This document shows, piece after piece, positions 1 to 11,490 of a stretch of 64,000 nt of DNA. Position numbers and translations under genes: made by a program. The notes beneath the pieces were generated by a model. The model had not been told where the DNA came from. It saw nothing but the letters and a program-made list of their open reading frames with translations, and did no database searches. Each line of letters starts with the position of its first letter. The first letter of the stretch is position 1. Source of the stretch: Acanthornis magna (lineage: Eukaryota; Chordata; Aves; Passeriformes; Acanthizidae); assembly GCA_036785705.1 (NCBI GenBank), contig JAWUZG010000029.1:13221501-13285500 (forward strand), read 5' to 3'.

Positions 1-2270
1 AGTTTAGAGCTAATTATTCAAAATCATAATCTGGGAGAAAGTCAAGAGTGCAGCGGATTTTAAAACTTCTTAGGTTTCTTTTATGCACTCCCAGAAATTC
101 TGTTTAGTAACAGTGATTTATCAGGCCAAGTCCAGTTACTGTAATCTTGCAAATAACCCCAGTAAAGCCCACAGGAAAAGCAGCACCATCAGGAAAACAT
201 TATTTGGCCCACAGTTTTACACTAACAGGAGGAAGTTTTCAAAGTTACTTTTGCACTGTTTTCTCCCTCTCTGAGAACTATAATTACACCTATGTTAAAA
301 ATCTGTTTGCATTTCCTCTATCACCCTTATATAAGTTTTCCTTCATGGGTACGATGTGGTGCAACACACGTCTGAGAAATCCTCACTTGCACACTTAGCC
401 CTGGGGCAGTCAAAAAGACTAGCACATAGCAGAAAGAAGCAACTGCCTGAAAAAGGATTTTGCAGGAGGGGTACTCAGCTGTTTCTTAGACCACCATCCT
501 GTAAAACTGTAGACAACAGAGAGAAAATAGAGCTGTTTTACAGAAGACATCTTTAATCGAGGCTAGTTTCTCTACACAATTCTAGATGCATGGATTCTTG
601 CATATAGCTAATAAACACATTTCTGACTACAAGTACACTAAGCTAAACAGGGCAGTTTTCAAAAGTATCTCCATGCATCTCGCCAAGTGGCAGACACTGT
701 AGTTATCTATAGGTGTTTTACTTTACACTTCGCAAGAGATTTACAGCCGCTTGCATTCTGTGAGCATTGCATGCAACAATGATTTTTAATATCAACTGAA
801 TTAACTGCAAGGAATAAAACCTCAAAACTCCCACTTCAGGAGGCTACCAATACGCACATAAATACAGTTAATAATTAAAATTGGTTATCACAAGAAACAA
901 AAAATATTTTTCAGATGTTCCTTAGTACTACTCCACTGTCAGATACTTCACTAAAAAAAATTTAAATGGTATATTCTTCAACTTAAGCATGCCCACAAAG
1001 AATCAGATTTACCGCTACCGAATAATCTAGCTAGTTTGCTTCATGCAACTTTTTAAAATACCTTTAAAAAAAAAAATCATCCTAGACACCACAAAACTCT
1101 TCAACTTAAAATCTGCTAATCAATCACCTTTCTGCACAGATGCATTTTCTTTCAGTAATATAATAGAAATATTTGAGGGATTTCCGTTTTTACCTTTGCA
1201 TTTTTCCTTTTCCAGTATCCATAACCAATCATCGCTCTGCTCTTCCATTATGCTTCGTATATTGCAGAGTGAGAAGCATCTTCATTAAATAGTATTAAAA
1301 ATAGAACACACCCGATCTCCCCACCGGAGCATGCTCTGACAGTGCTGATACCACAGCTCTCAAGGTAACCATGCCCAGCTGGGAACTGAGAGGCAAAGTC
1401 AGTGCGAGATTAGCAATTTGCAAGCCCAATTGTGCACACAAACTTGCCTCGATCCGTGACGAAGACTGCTAAAACAAAATCAGCGTGCAGTTAAATTATG
1501 CGACTGAAAAGTTGCAGATCACTTTACAGTACGATTTTGGTTTGGGTTTTTTTGTTGTTTTTTTTTTACCCCCTCCCCAACACACTCAGCTTCAATTGCT
1601 TTGTACTTGCCTAAAATGTACATATGCCATTTAGAAGAACGCGCACCGGGCATGCATCTGGCTCAGAATTGCAATGGCAGAGAAGTCAAACAGGTGATGC
1701 ACAGACACTTGTGTCGCTCTCTAAATGCTTTTGTTTCCCCTCCCGGCACATTTACAGCGATGTCACACGGCGGTGGGATGAGTTTTAAGCAAAACCGCAC
1801 ACACCTGGAAGCGCAGAGACACACCTAGCACGTAAAAATGCACCCGGAATCTGAGCGTGTTCCCCCCGCTGGCTGACACGGTAAATGAAGGCAAAATAAA
1901 TAACAGCAATTAAACAAGGCTGCGCAACGGCTGCGCTGGATGGGCACGCCGGGGTTAGATTTACAAGCGATATCGTTCGAGAAGCACAGACAAGTAGGTA
2001 GAATACACCAAGCGGAGTAACACGAACTGCTTTTTGTGAAACAGGACACCGAAGAATACACAGCTGTAACTCCCGGACTGTGATCCTCCTCCACTGCATG
2101 CAAAAAGAGATGCTAAGGAAGCATCACGGAAATCTGTTGCCCTAACATCACCACCCTTAAGAACAATGCCAGTCCAAGCAGCCCAGGCTTGCCCTCCAGC
2201 AAACACGGCTTTGAAAGCGGATCCCGCGATGCTGTTCACAAATCAGCGAGTAAAAGTTGACATTTTCTTA
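1..2270. other. Promoter-proximal non-coding DNA (probable first intron of leftward gene)
   Basis: No recognisable coding sequence. AT-rich up to about 1300. From about 1300 to 2270 CpG dinucleotides become more frequent, forming a shoulder of the island that follows. If the minus-strand first-exon reading of the island is right, this stretch is the start of the first intron. The short frames here (at most about 104 codons) have no family resemblance and overlap one another in several frames, as expected by chance in stop-poor DNA. Confidence 0.5.
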
Positions 2271-2384
2271 GAGTTTTGATCCATTTTAGCTATAATGACG
2301 GCAAGGAGGAGGGCGATCTCCCTCCGCAGACCCCTTCCCTGGCGCTCGTCTCCCCCGCCCCAGCCCGGTTCCCGGCCACCGGCC

Positions 2385-2396
2385 ACCTCACCTCCG
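2385..2396 (-). other. Candidate 5' splice site, minus strand
   Basis: Read on the minus strand the sequence is GGAG/GTGAGG, a good match to the vertebrate donor consensus MAG/GTRAGT. The exon would end at 2392 and the intron would start at 2391. It sits at the low-coordinate side of CpG block A, where a first exon of a leftward gene would be expected to end. No transcript evidence is available, so use of the site is inferred. Confidence 0.4.
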
Positions 2397-2538
2397 CGCC
2401 CGACCCCGACCCGCCTGTGCTCCCGCCAGCAGCGCCTCTGGCGATGACCGGCGGGCGGCCGAAACTTTGGGAAGCCGCCGCCCTCTGCGGGGCAGGCGGC
2501 CCCGCGACCACGCCGAGACCCGCGGCGAGCCCTTCCCG

Positions 2539-2548
2539 CCCTACCTGG
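2539..2548 (-). other. Candidate 5' splice site, minus strand
   Basis: Minus-strand reading is CCAG/GTAGGG, with the exon ending at 2545 and the intron starting at 2544. It lies inside CpG block A, about 150 bases from the other donor candidate near 2391. The two could be alternative donors of one first exon or belong to separate first exons. Confidence 0.35.
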
Positions 2549-2827
2549 CTGTCACCACCGCTACGCTGCCTCTCCGCAGTCCCGTGCGAGGCGCCGGCTC
2601 CAGCACCGATAGCATCCTGCCCCGCCGCACTACGAGCGACACCCTTTCTTCCTTTTCTCTTCCCTCCCCCTCTAGTAAATACCACATCTTAGAGCCGGAA
2701 TCCTGCAGCCGCTATTAATAATTGCCCATCGCACGCAATAAAGGCAAGCCCCAGTTCCATACACAGCTCCTGTTTCCCTTCGCTCCACATGCTCCAGCCG
2801 CCCTGACCTCAAAAATTAAAAGATCAC

Positions 2828-2852
2828 GGGGAGGGGTGGGGGGGATGGGGGG
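2828..2852 (+). promoter_or_regulatory. G-quadruplex-forming motif between the CpG blocks
   Basis: Four uninterrupted G tracts of 4, 4, 7 and 6 are separated by single- or two-base loops (A, T, AT). This is a very short-loop arrangement known to give stable G-quadruplexes. On the proposed minus-strand gene it would be on the non-template strand's complement, just inside the first intron, or upstream of a first exon in block A. The sequence is directly visible; folding in the cell is inferred. Confidence 0.75.
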
Positions 2853-2987
2853 AATGACTCCAACGAAATGACAGAAAACACATGCTGGAAGGAAAAAAAA
2901 AAAAAAGACACTTAAAAAAAATCGCGACAACAAAGAACATCACGCCACACAAATGTCGACAGATTCTGCTTTGGCTTCCTTGGGTTT

Positions 2988-3039
2988 TGTTTTTGTTTTT
3001 TTCGTTCCTTTTTTTTTTTTTTCTTTTTTTTTTTTTCTT

Positions 3040-3071
<32 letters not shown>
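2988..3071. repeat. Long T-rich tract (A-rich on minus strand)
   Basis: About 84 bases composed almost only of T, broken by a few G and C bases, ending in roughly 25 consecutive T. On the minus strand this poly-A begins directly after the candidate donor at 3073/3072. Such a tract is prone to length polymorphism and sequencing error. Long frames reading through it as Phe-rich protein are artefacts. Confidence 0.9.
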
Positions 3072-3073
<2 letters not shown>

Positions 3074-3074
<1 letters not shown>

Positions 3075-3870
3075 TTGCCTGCAAACGGGATCTGCCCCCA
3101 GCGTCTTGGCGGCTCGGGCTATTTTTGTTTGTTTGGTATTTTTGGTTGGCCGGTTTGTTTATTTTGCTGCGGATACGCTGCTGTTACAGTACAGTGACTG
3201 TCTTCCTGAAAGACATGGTCTCTTCCTCCGCCTCCGCCGCGGGAGGAGATCCGCCGCCGCGCCGCGGTGCTGGCCGGGCGCGGTGCCCACGGCGGCACCG
3301 CCCGACCCGCCGGCCACCTCCTGTCCCAGCCCGGTCCGCCGCTCCGCCCGCCTCTGCCTGTCCGCTCTCGCCGCCCGCCTGGATCCCCTTCTGGTTCGCT
3401 CCTCTCTCCCTGTCCTCCGTCCTTTATCTGCCGCGCTCCCGGGCTGTACTGTCTGTCTGCGAGTCTCTCCCTCTGCCTTTCTCTCTCTCCCCGCCCACGC
3501 AGCGTGGTGCGCCCCGGACCGCAGGCAGCGCCGCGCTCCGGCTCCGCTGCTCGGCGGCTCCGCGCTCGCTGCGCTCAGCGCCGCCGCTCCGGCTGCCTCT
3601 GTCCCGGCTGCCGCACAGGACCCGCTGGCCCCGGCGCCATTGCGCTGCCCGCCCTCACCCCACCCAGCCCTGCCAAGGGCCCGGAGCTGCCCGCCCGGGT
3701 CGGTGTCTGTGTGCGAGGTGGCTTTATCTGTCTGTCCGCCTGCCCGTGTGCGTGTGGCTTCCCGCACGCCGGCCCCTCCAGTCACGCTGTTACCCCCCCT
3801 CCAAGCCTTCCCTGTCAGCCCATCCGCAACCAGGAGCAGAGACAAAGCACCCGAGCGGGGCTAATAAGGA
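3074..3870 (-). promoter_or_regulatory. CpG island block B with probable non-coding first exon of a leftward gene
   Basis: The densest CpG stretch in the window runs from about 3225 to 3870, with many CCGCC and GCGC motifs. Its left edge ends in a minus-strand donor reading CAAG/GTAAAA, with the exon ending at 3074 and the intron at 3073/3072. That makes a minus-strand first exon the simplest reading, with transcription starting somewhere at about 3500-3870. No TATA box is evident, as usual for island promoters. The Arg/Gly/Ala-rich 228-codon minus frame and the overlapping plus frames have no recognisable domain, so the exon is probably 5' untranslated. The gene is not identified because its coding part would lie beyond the left edge. 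Opposite or bidirectional transcription cannot be excluded. Confidence 0.6.
3184..3216 (-). CDS. Possible 10-residue upstream ORF in the predicted 5' UTR
   Basis: On the minus strand an ATG in a good initiation context (ACCATGT, A at -3) opens an 11-codon frame, stop included, that translates as MSFRKTVTVL. It lies about 110 bases upstream of the predicted splice donor at 3073. If the minus-strand first exon is real, this would be a short uORF able to dampen translation of the main frame. It is far too short for family assignment, and chance occurrence is quite possible. Confidence 0.3.
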   Translation of the reverse strand: MSFRKTVTVL

Positions 3871-4380
3871 GAAAGCTCGTTAATCCCCTCCGATTCCTTG
3901 TTATTTGCTCCCACCCACTCCCTGTCGCCCCCGAGACACACACACCCCCCAAGAAAAAAATAGAGGGAAGGAAATGGGTCCTTGACTCCAGAGGACAGCT
4001 TTAGTGAAGGTCTAGGGAGGGTGGTTTTAATTATTATTTTTGCTGGTGAAACCTGACAGCCTTCAGGCTGATCAGCCGAGCTGCTGAAAGGGGTAAAAAA
4101 AAAAAAAAAAAAAGACTGCAGCAGATCTTGGGTGGTAGCAGATGAGCCACTAAAAATGGGGCACATGATCCCCTTCCCCCTCCCCTGCCCAGCATGTCTG
4201 TATCTAGGATCTGGCTTGACGATATTTCCCTCAGAGCCTTGCTGCACACCATCAAGGCAGAGGGAAACAGGCAATTCACCAGCACATGCGTTTCCGATAC
4301 ATAAAACTGCTGCTATGCATTTAAAACCCGAGCCTTGTTTTACCCAATTGAATACATCCAGGCATTCATTCTGCACCCAG
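3871..4380. other. Non-coding flank right of CpG island, with A tract
   Basis: CpG density drops sharply. The stretch holds a run of 19 A at 4095-4113 and otherwise nothing recognisable. For a leftward gene this is the immediate upstream region. Confidence 0.6.
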
Positions 4381-4730
4381 CTGAGAAAAGGGCATTTACC
4401 TCTTTGCTAGGTAGCTATTAATATGCAGTAAAATTATAGCTGTACAATGCCAAATGTAATTGCCATAGATCATTTAGAGTAGATCCAGCAATTCAGCTGC
4501 TGGAAATGCATGTCTGTGAATAACCATGCATCTGGTACAATGCCCTCTACTACAATAACCTGAAAGGAGACAGAAGCGTCTGGTACTAGCTGCAATTAGT
4601 AATCCTATGGATGAAAAATAAACAGTCAATAAGTACAAAGCAGCAAGGTCCCATGAAATATAGTGATCATTTCTGTCTACGGTGATACAAATAACCCAAC
4701 TCCCACAGACAGACAATTCTTATTCAAAAT
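4380..4730. promoter_or_regulatory. Candidate conserved non-coding element
   Basis: AT-rich block without long frames or repeats, containing homeodomain-type cores (attaat, gtaatt) and an inverted palindromic stretch, cagctgctgg, with an E-box-like CAGCTG at about 4495-4500. It lies under 1 kb upstream of the proposed promoter. Conservation is guessed from composition and motif density and was not tested. Confidence 0.3.
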
Positions 4731-7700
4731 GCACAGTTAAAAATGCACTCCTTTCATGATGTGTTTTCAGAAAGCCCTAGTTAGGGAAGACAGTTTGCCA
4801 TGATTAATGAATATAGTAGAACTCGAGTACCAGTAAATATGGACAAATATGCAGAAGGCCGGGGGAGAGTTGGGGGGAAATATTTGCTTTAGTAGGTATT
4901 ATCCTTGTACCCCTGGAATCCCTCTTTCCCCTCAGAAGCAAACACCTGCTTTTACCGGGGACTGCTGAATGGAATCAGACTGGAAGAATACCGTGAGTGA
5001 TGAACCACAACAGGGTGTGCATTAGCCGGTGCTTGGGTGCACGCTTCAAGTGATCAGAGGCATTCAGCCAGGCACACCAATACCTCTTCTGCTAATGCAC
5101 CTCCTGACGTGGCTTCCTCCTAGGATGGTCGCGTGTGGCTCCATCTACTTTTGATTTCATTCTTTAACATATTCCCACACAATGCTATGAGTTCCATCTG
5201 AAAGCAAACAGACCAGCAGAAGGGCTATAAATTGAATTAGTGTGCTACACCTGTAGACAGCGCAAGGACCAGTTCTTTGCTTTTTGCCATTTGATGTTTC
5301 AGCTATCTCAACAATGGACCAAAGTTAATTTTCCAAAATGGTTATCAAAACCAGTGAAATGCAGAGAACCTCACCTGTCTGCTGCCCATCATTCCTTCAC
5401 TCCCAAGCAGGGTACTCAGGTAAGGGAGAGAATGCACACTGCACCAGGACATAAAAGCAGTACTCACTCATGCCTTCACTGGCTTGCAACTCACCTCCAG
5501 AAGGGAAGGGGATGAATAGTGAATGTTTCAGAACCTTGCTCCAGTCACTAGACACAATGAACATGTAAAAGAGCCACGTGTCCACAGCTTGTCTCCTACC
5601 GCTGAGATACTGGAGTGTCTTCAGAGTTGGAAGAGCCAAAACTATACGTCAGATCTGTAAAAGTAGATAAAAATTAATCCAAGCTGTAGTCTGACAGTTC
5701 ACCCTCTCCTATGTGGCTGGATGTGCCTGGAGCAAGTTACCAAATGCTGAAAGATGCCTGCTACAGCAACACCAATGGAAATAATCAGGAAAAAAAACCC
5801 AGTATCACTCCAGTATCACGTAAGGTAGTTTTTCAACTCAGAATGTTGAGTAGCATCAAACATAGCATGTGCAAATAAGTGAAATTGCCTTCCTTTGTTA
5901 AGAAGTCACCTCAGACCTTCTCACTCAGATACTCATCTGACAGAACATGCAGCCTACGTCCCTTTCTTCAGGACTTTTCTTTGTAGAAAGAAAAATCACA
6001 ATCATTGCACAATCATAATATTGAAGAGGTGGCAAACCATGGCAATCATTTGCTGTTGCCTGTCCTGATTTGTAAACATGGACAGGGATAACTGTCCATT
6101 TAAGCTTCATGAAAGTTAGCATAAGCTGTGTGTTTAACCAGAAACAGAACTTGATCAATTCTTCAGACCTCTGGTACCTTTTTCTGTTATGTGACCAAAT
6201 TTCAAGGGTAATCAGGGAAAAAAAAAAAAAAGACACAAGACCTATTTCACCAAATACTTTCTTGAATAAAGCATTTAATTAATTAACCAGCAGCACAGGC
6301 TTTCCAGGACTCTGATACAGCCAAGCGCCCTTGTTCAGCAGAGGTGAAGCACATGTGAACTATATATACACAAAATTCCTACAGACAACACCAAACACTT
6401 CAGCTCAAGGTATGTCCAAAGCATGACAACAGATTATATTACTCCTTCACTGCGAGCATACTTTCTAGCTATGATATCTCAATTTCGCTTAGAAATCAAG
6501 ATAACCTTACTGGGCTCTCAAAACCTGGTATCAGACTGGAAGTAGGAGATGTCAGAGAAACATAGAGAGCTTCTTCTTCTCGCAGAACAGTTCAGCAGTC
6601 ACAGATTCCTGGGGTACAAGGCATGCAGTGTTACTAAATACATTAAGAAAAGCTTGCATAACTGGCTGCAGATTTCTGCTGCTTCTGGTAATTTCTTAGT
6701 GAAAAAAAAAAATCCTAATATATAAAGTCTGTTGCATTTTGAAGTTATGGAATGATTCAGTTTGAGGCACAACAGTATGATACGCTAACTTATGATGAAT
6801 TTTAGAATAATCTTATGTGAAAGAGATCAGTTATAGGGGGTTTTATTTCTTTTTAAACATCTTTCCAATTTGATGTCCTACATATTACAAACAAATTAAT
6901 CATGCATAATTTGCAGATGGACTTAAAATACTGTGCTTCTGTTTAAAATGGTACTTTACAATATGTAAATATAGCCACATTGCTCCAGTTTTAAATACTT
7001 CTCAGGAAGAGCTGAAATATTTTTCCAGCTACAACATCTCAAGTAAAGGAAAATTACCCAAGCAGTTTGTGTAATGCATGTACTGGTAGCTCAGATTTGA
7101 TTTAAAAAAATGAAGCTTTATGCTCTTCCCAATGAAGTCTGTAAGAATTTTGCAATGGATTTCATTAGGATTAAGATCAGGTACCTAAATCTCAGATTCT
7201 TTCTTTGGAGAAAGATCAATGAACAACCCTTTAAAAATATAATCTGTTGCTAGAGGGGCTGAGGCAGCTTTTTTTTTTCCCCACTGAAAGCAAAGAATCA
7301 TTTCTTTGTATTTGACATTTCAAATCCCCTCTTAGTTTCTTTTAGAAATCCCAAAGTGTTTGATGTGCCATATCTGTGTATCTTGAAAAGGATATTACAG
7401 TGTGGAGTTCCTCACCCTACAAAAAAAAAGTTGCCTGATCCCCGCTAAGACCGGAAACCGTAGCTCCCACAGCACTCACTGCTCAGCTGTGACTTTCAGA
7501 ACACGATGAGCAGGAATTTGAACTCTGGCTTTGACAGGTAGTGTTTGTGCAAATGGTCTCTCATGTTGTAGCCTTTTCCTCAATTTATGTTTACAGGCAG
7601 GAGGGCTGGGGAACTTTGAGGTCACAGCGTAGGAGGGGCAGTGGACTGTTTCATGGGCTGACGGGTGGCTGGCAGCTCCAAAAAGGATGTTCCAAAGTAA

Positions 7701-9189
7701 TCCAGAGACCACAGAAAGGGCTCACTCAGCCTGGTATCCTTCTGACTCAGTCATATTGCTGACAACAATGAAAGAGCTGTGACAGCATGAGATATTTAGG
7801 CAGTGGGCAGCTCTCAGTTGCACTGGACAGAAACACATCTCTGATGCAGAAATTTAGCATGGTTATATTTTTTATAATATGTATGTGTGGCATGCACGAT
7901 AGGACAAAGCTACAAAACATGCAGTGGTGAGTAAGAGAAAGAGTAGTAAGAAAAGAGAGTCAGTGAGAGTGTTGTGAACTGTGGTGATGGAATGGGCCGG
8001 AGAGAAAATGGTGAGAAAAAGAGGAGGAGGAGGAGTCCCAGGCAGGAAATGCAGTGAGTTGGTTATCTTGAGATCTGTGATTCATTGTAGAGAATGTGCA
8101 CTACCTGCACATATTAGAGTACTGTAGGGAAGAATTCAGGCTGAGGAAATTCCAAAGTCTTTCAATAGGATTTATGAGCTTTAATAATCCAATGGCTCAG
8201 GGTCACCTAAGGGCCCAGGAACTGCTTGGCGCACAAATATGAGTGGCTCTAAGGAGACATATGACAAACACAGCATCTGCTGGAGAGTAGTTACAGCCCT
8301 TGGCATAGGAGCCATAAGAGTCACAAAGAACTTCACTGGCACAAGGCAGCTTCTCATCAAGACCTTACCAAGAGAAGTCTTTATTGCAGCCCTTTGTCTA
8401 AAGCAAAGTATAAAAGCACAGGTTACCTCCCAGCTTACCTGGCCAGCAGATAAGCTTTGGTGACAGTTTTTAGCTACCACAGTAAAATGTGGGTAATACA
8501 GTCTTTCAACACAGGTACGTTGTGTCTCTCTGTCACTGCTAAAACATCACAGACCTTCATCTGCCCTTAAGATGTACTAGAAGAAGGGAATCCGAGAAAC
8601 CATGGGTAAGCAAGTGGATCCAGGGAATGACAGCGAGGGGGAAAGAAGAAAAAAACAATCTTGGGAGGAATCCCCATTTACCTTATAGAAATCCTACCAG
8701 AGCAACATTAAGAATAGCAGTAAAACATGCTTGTGGAGTTGTAGGCTTGGTTTAACACTCAAAACCAAGTCTATTTTGGAACAGACCATCACCCCATAGA
8801 TTGGATATGAAAACCTATAGAATGAAGTTGGCAAATGTTTTGGAAGTAAAAAAAGGCAGATTTGCCGTGCCAATCAGCCCATGGAACTCTGAGTATGCAC
8901 TAACTACCAACTTCTCCATTTGAAATTGCCCTGAACATGGGGCTCTCTTAACTTTTGCTTCTAGAAGGCCTAGCCTTCTTTGAAAGGCATGTTTTAAATG
9001 TAAGAATTTAAGAGAAGGCTCCCAATTTACATGAGGCCTAGACCTACCTTGCAGATATTTTTCACAAGTTACTTGATACTACAGTACTATGTTGACACTC
9101 TTCAACCACAAACCAGTTTTCAGTTTTCCCCTAAAATTTTTAGGAATAGTATTTAACTTCTCACACTGGAATCCCTAGAAGGAATCCTA
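4731..9189. other. Gene-poor intergenic sequence
   Basis: I see no coding region, RNA gene or recognisable mobile element. Only short A or T runs (for example near 6220 and 7270) and a purine-rich patch at about 7920-8035 (repeated gag/agg/aaag) stand out. All frames are short and unrelated to known families. Confidence 0.55.
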
Positions 9190-9271
9190 GCCACAGCATC
9201 TGTGTAGCCTGGATGTGTTTCTTTCCTGCTGCCACAGCATCTGTGTAGCCTGGATGTGTTGGTTTCCTGCT
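9190..9271 (+). repeat. Tandem duplication, two 41-bp copies
   Basis: Copy one spans 9190-9230 and copy two 9231-9271. Both begin gccacagcatctgtgtagcc and differ at only two adjacent positions near their ends (tc versus gg). The near identity suggests a fairly recent local duplication. No coding frame is involved. Confidence 0.9.
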
Positions 9272-10548
9272 GCCCACCCTACCTCACTGCAGTGTGTGCT
9301 CTGAGGCTCACGCTGGCCACCCTTATTCACTCACCCAGTTAGAGAAGCAGCAAACAGCAAACACTGGCCATGAGCCTTGTTCAAGAGGAGGTGAGGATGA
9401 GCTCCACAACAGAGAGAGTTAGGAGAGTGACAGAATTTTCTGACAGATCAGTTCCCCTCACAATCCATGTGAAATTAAGTACTTGCCCCCTTTAAGGCAA
9501 TGTTGTGCTTTACATGCAAAACTGTGTGCAGATGTGCCAAAGAACAGGAGCAACCTGAAAAAAAATCTAAACAAAACAAATCTAACCACACAAATAATCC
9601 CAACCAGTGCTAAATCACACTAAAAGTGGCCCTTTACAAACTACTGGAGGCAACCTCTTTTTACAATTTATGTGTCATCACACTGGTTTTGTTCGTCCTC
9701 AGTAAAAATGACCAGAAAAGGCAGATATGAAACCACAATTTAGCGTACTCAATGTGATTCTACTTTGAACCATCCTACTCAAAGATCCCAAAAGTAGCAG
9801 CAGCCCTACAGTAAGCAGAGAATAACTCTTGCTATGTCATTTGAAAAGCCTCTCAAGTTCTGTCAGTGGTGAAAAAATATGGCCTTTTCCATACAATTGG
9901 GAGTCTTAGAGGTTTTTCAAGGAGCTATGAGTTAAAATCCTACTAAGGTAATCACCCTCACCTCTCCACTTTCACTCATTTGGACCAGTGTTCCTTTTCT
10001 TAAAATGGTCAGCCAAATATAAGATTAATTAGCATTAATTTAGCAATTTGCAGTGTTTTGTTTTCAACATTTGGAATCAACTTTTGTGTTGGCTACTGGG
10101 CTACAGAAAAGAGACAGTAAAGAATGAATGACTGCTTATGTAAAAATTAGGTCCGTTCAACACAAAGTAATGGGGGCAGTAGGAAATCCCACAACACTGT
10201 ACCTCATGGACAGAACACAAAGACAGATGCTTAAGCTTCCAGCATTTTGAGGTCTTGGGCCTTTCAGGTCTTGGAGTCTTCAGCATAGTTATTTCTAAGT
10301 CACTGCCCTTAAAATAATACTGTTCCCTCAAATTTTCTCCAGCTGCCTTCTTTTTGTTTCGCCTTGCCTTATCCACTAGACATATTTAAATTTTCCTTTG
10401 TTTGGAATCTACATTTTTTCACGCCCTAAAATTACAGCCTTTGCAATGTGCAATAACTGTAGAAAGTCCCTCCATTGAAAGAGCAGAATATGGTACAATT
10501 TTAGCATCATATAATTTCCTGCATAATTGTTAAATCATTTTCTTCCTT
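9272..10548. other. Gene-poor intergenic sequence
   Basis: AT-leaning single-copy DNA. No feature that I can support apart from short A runs. Confidence 0.5.
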
Positions 10549-10638
10549 TTCTTCCTCCCCCTCTCTTTTTCTTTTTTTTTTTTTTAAATAAAGGAAAGAA
10601 AGATTCAAAGTACATATCCAGAGAGAGAGAGAGAGAGA
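10549..10638. repeat. Pyrimidine tract followed by (GA)9 microsatellite
   Basis: A C/T-only run ending in about 14 T (about 10549-10585) is followed, after about 35 bases, by nine perfect GA units at 10621-10638. Both are simple-sequence DNA that is liable to vary in length. Confidence 0.85.
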
Positions 10639-10869
10639 AAACTTCACTGCCACATAATAATGTGCTACACTGCAACTCACCTTTATTGCAACAACAATTG
10701 TGCATCAGTGACAAGACTTTCTCTATATATTGCTTCAGTCGCTCAGCATTTGTCTGTACTCAAAGGCACCATTGGTTCACAAATGTAAACCCCCTTGTGT
10801 GTTTGTGACATTGTATCCCCAAATACCACATCACAAAAATATTAAAACAAAAACTGTTCATAACATTTT

Positions 10870-11490
10870 CCTGTGCACCATCTGGGCCTTGCAAGAAAGC
10901 TGACATTATCTGTCAAACTGAAGATAACCACATTTTCTCTCTTTTGTATCGTTAATGTTTGTCATCGCAAATTTCACTTTAATGCTCCAATTACATTATG
11001 ACATTCTTAGAAACTGAATGGCACTAATGACTTTCATTATTATTTACACACTTCCTTAATTATAAGGCTCTCCCTCTCATTCACAACATGTTCTCCCTCA
11101 TAACACTCGCTCCGATATAAAGCTAATGAATTTTAAACTTTCTATTACATAAAAGCCCATGATTAATTACCCAGCTTCCCAATCTCTTTATGATGCACAA
11201 TACAGAGCTCTCCTGCAGTGATGCAGGAAAGGGGGGGAAGTGTGGAACTTTTATTCTCTCCTTAGTGAAAGCAAATAGAGAGATAAATAAAGTATCTTTC
11301 TCTTTAAAGTGGCATATGCAAATTTAATTGAAAACAAATATACATCAAACCATTCCTCAGGAGAAAGCTAAATATCTCTACATCAGCTGCATGTAGTAAA
11401 CAGGATAATAATGGCTATTCTTATAATCTTTAATTTTTCATGACGAGAATTTTTTAATATAGTTCAAGCAAATGAGAGGGTAGAAGTAAA
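10870..11490. promoter_or_regulatory. Strong candidate conserved non-coding element (enhancer)
   Basis: A 600-base AT-rich block free of long frames and repeats, rich in developmental transcription-factor cores. It has TAATTA at 11057-11062 and 11164-11169, and a perfect POU octamer ATGCAAAT at 11316-11323 followed one base later by TAATTG at 11325-11330. It also contains several attaat/aatgaa cores. The texture resembles ultraconserved vertebrate enhancers of developmental genes. Motifs are seen directly; conservation and enhancer activity are inferred. An alternative is ordinary AT-rich DNA, but the close octamer plus homeodomain pair makes this one of the better candidates. Confidence 0.5.

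Larger units (their letters stand above)
2290..2690. promoter_or_regulatory. CpG island, block A
   Basis: About 400 bases of GC-rich, CpG-dense sequence with many CCGCC, GCGCC and CCCGCC runs, in contrast to the AT-rich flanks. Vertebrate CpG islands of this kind mark promoters and first exons. It carries two consensus minus-strand 5' splice sites, near 2391 and 2544, so it may hold alternative first exons of a gene running to the left. The open frames on both strands (131-138 codons, rich in Pro, Ala, Gly and Arg) are what GC-rich island DNA gives by chance. Confidence 0.8.

Noticed and set aside
3159..3845. 228-codon minus-strand open frame in the CpG island
   Set aside because: Gly/Arg/Ala-rich translation with no recognisable domain, and competing frames across the same bases. 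A non-coding first exon is more likely.
2290..3870. Naming the gene at the CpG island
   Set aside because: Several developmental regulators with long upstream deserts would fit, but no coding exon is inside the window, so any symbol would be a guess.
2882..3883. 333-codon and 303-codon plus-strand open frames
   Set aside because: They read through the long T tract as a Phe/Leu run and then through CpG-island sequence as Pro/Ser/Arg-rich residues in two phases at once. No domain; artefacts of composition.
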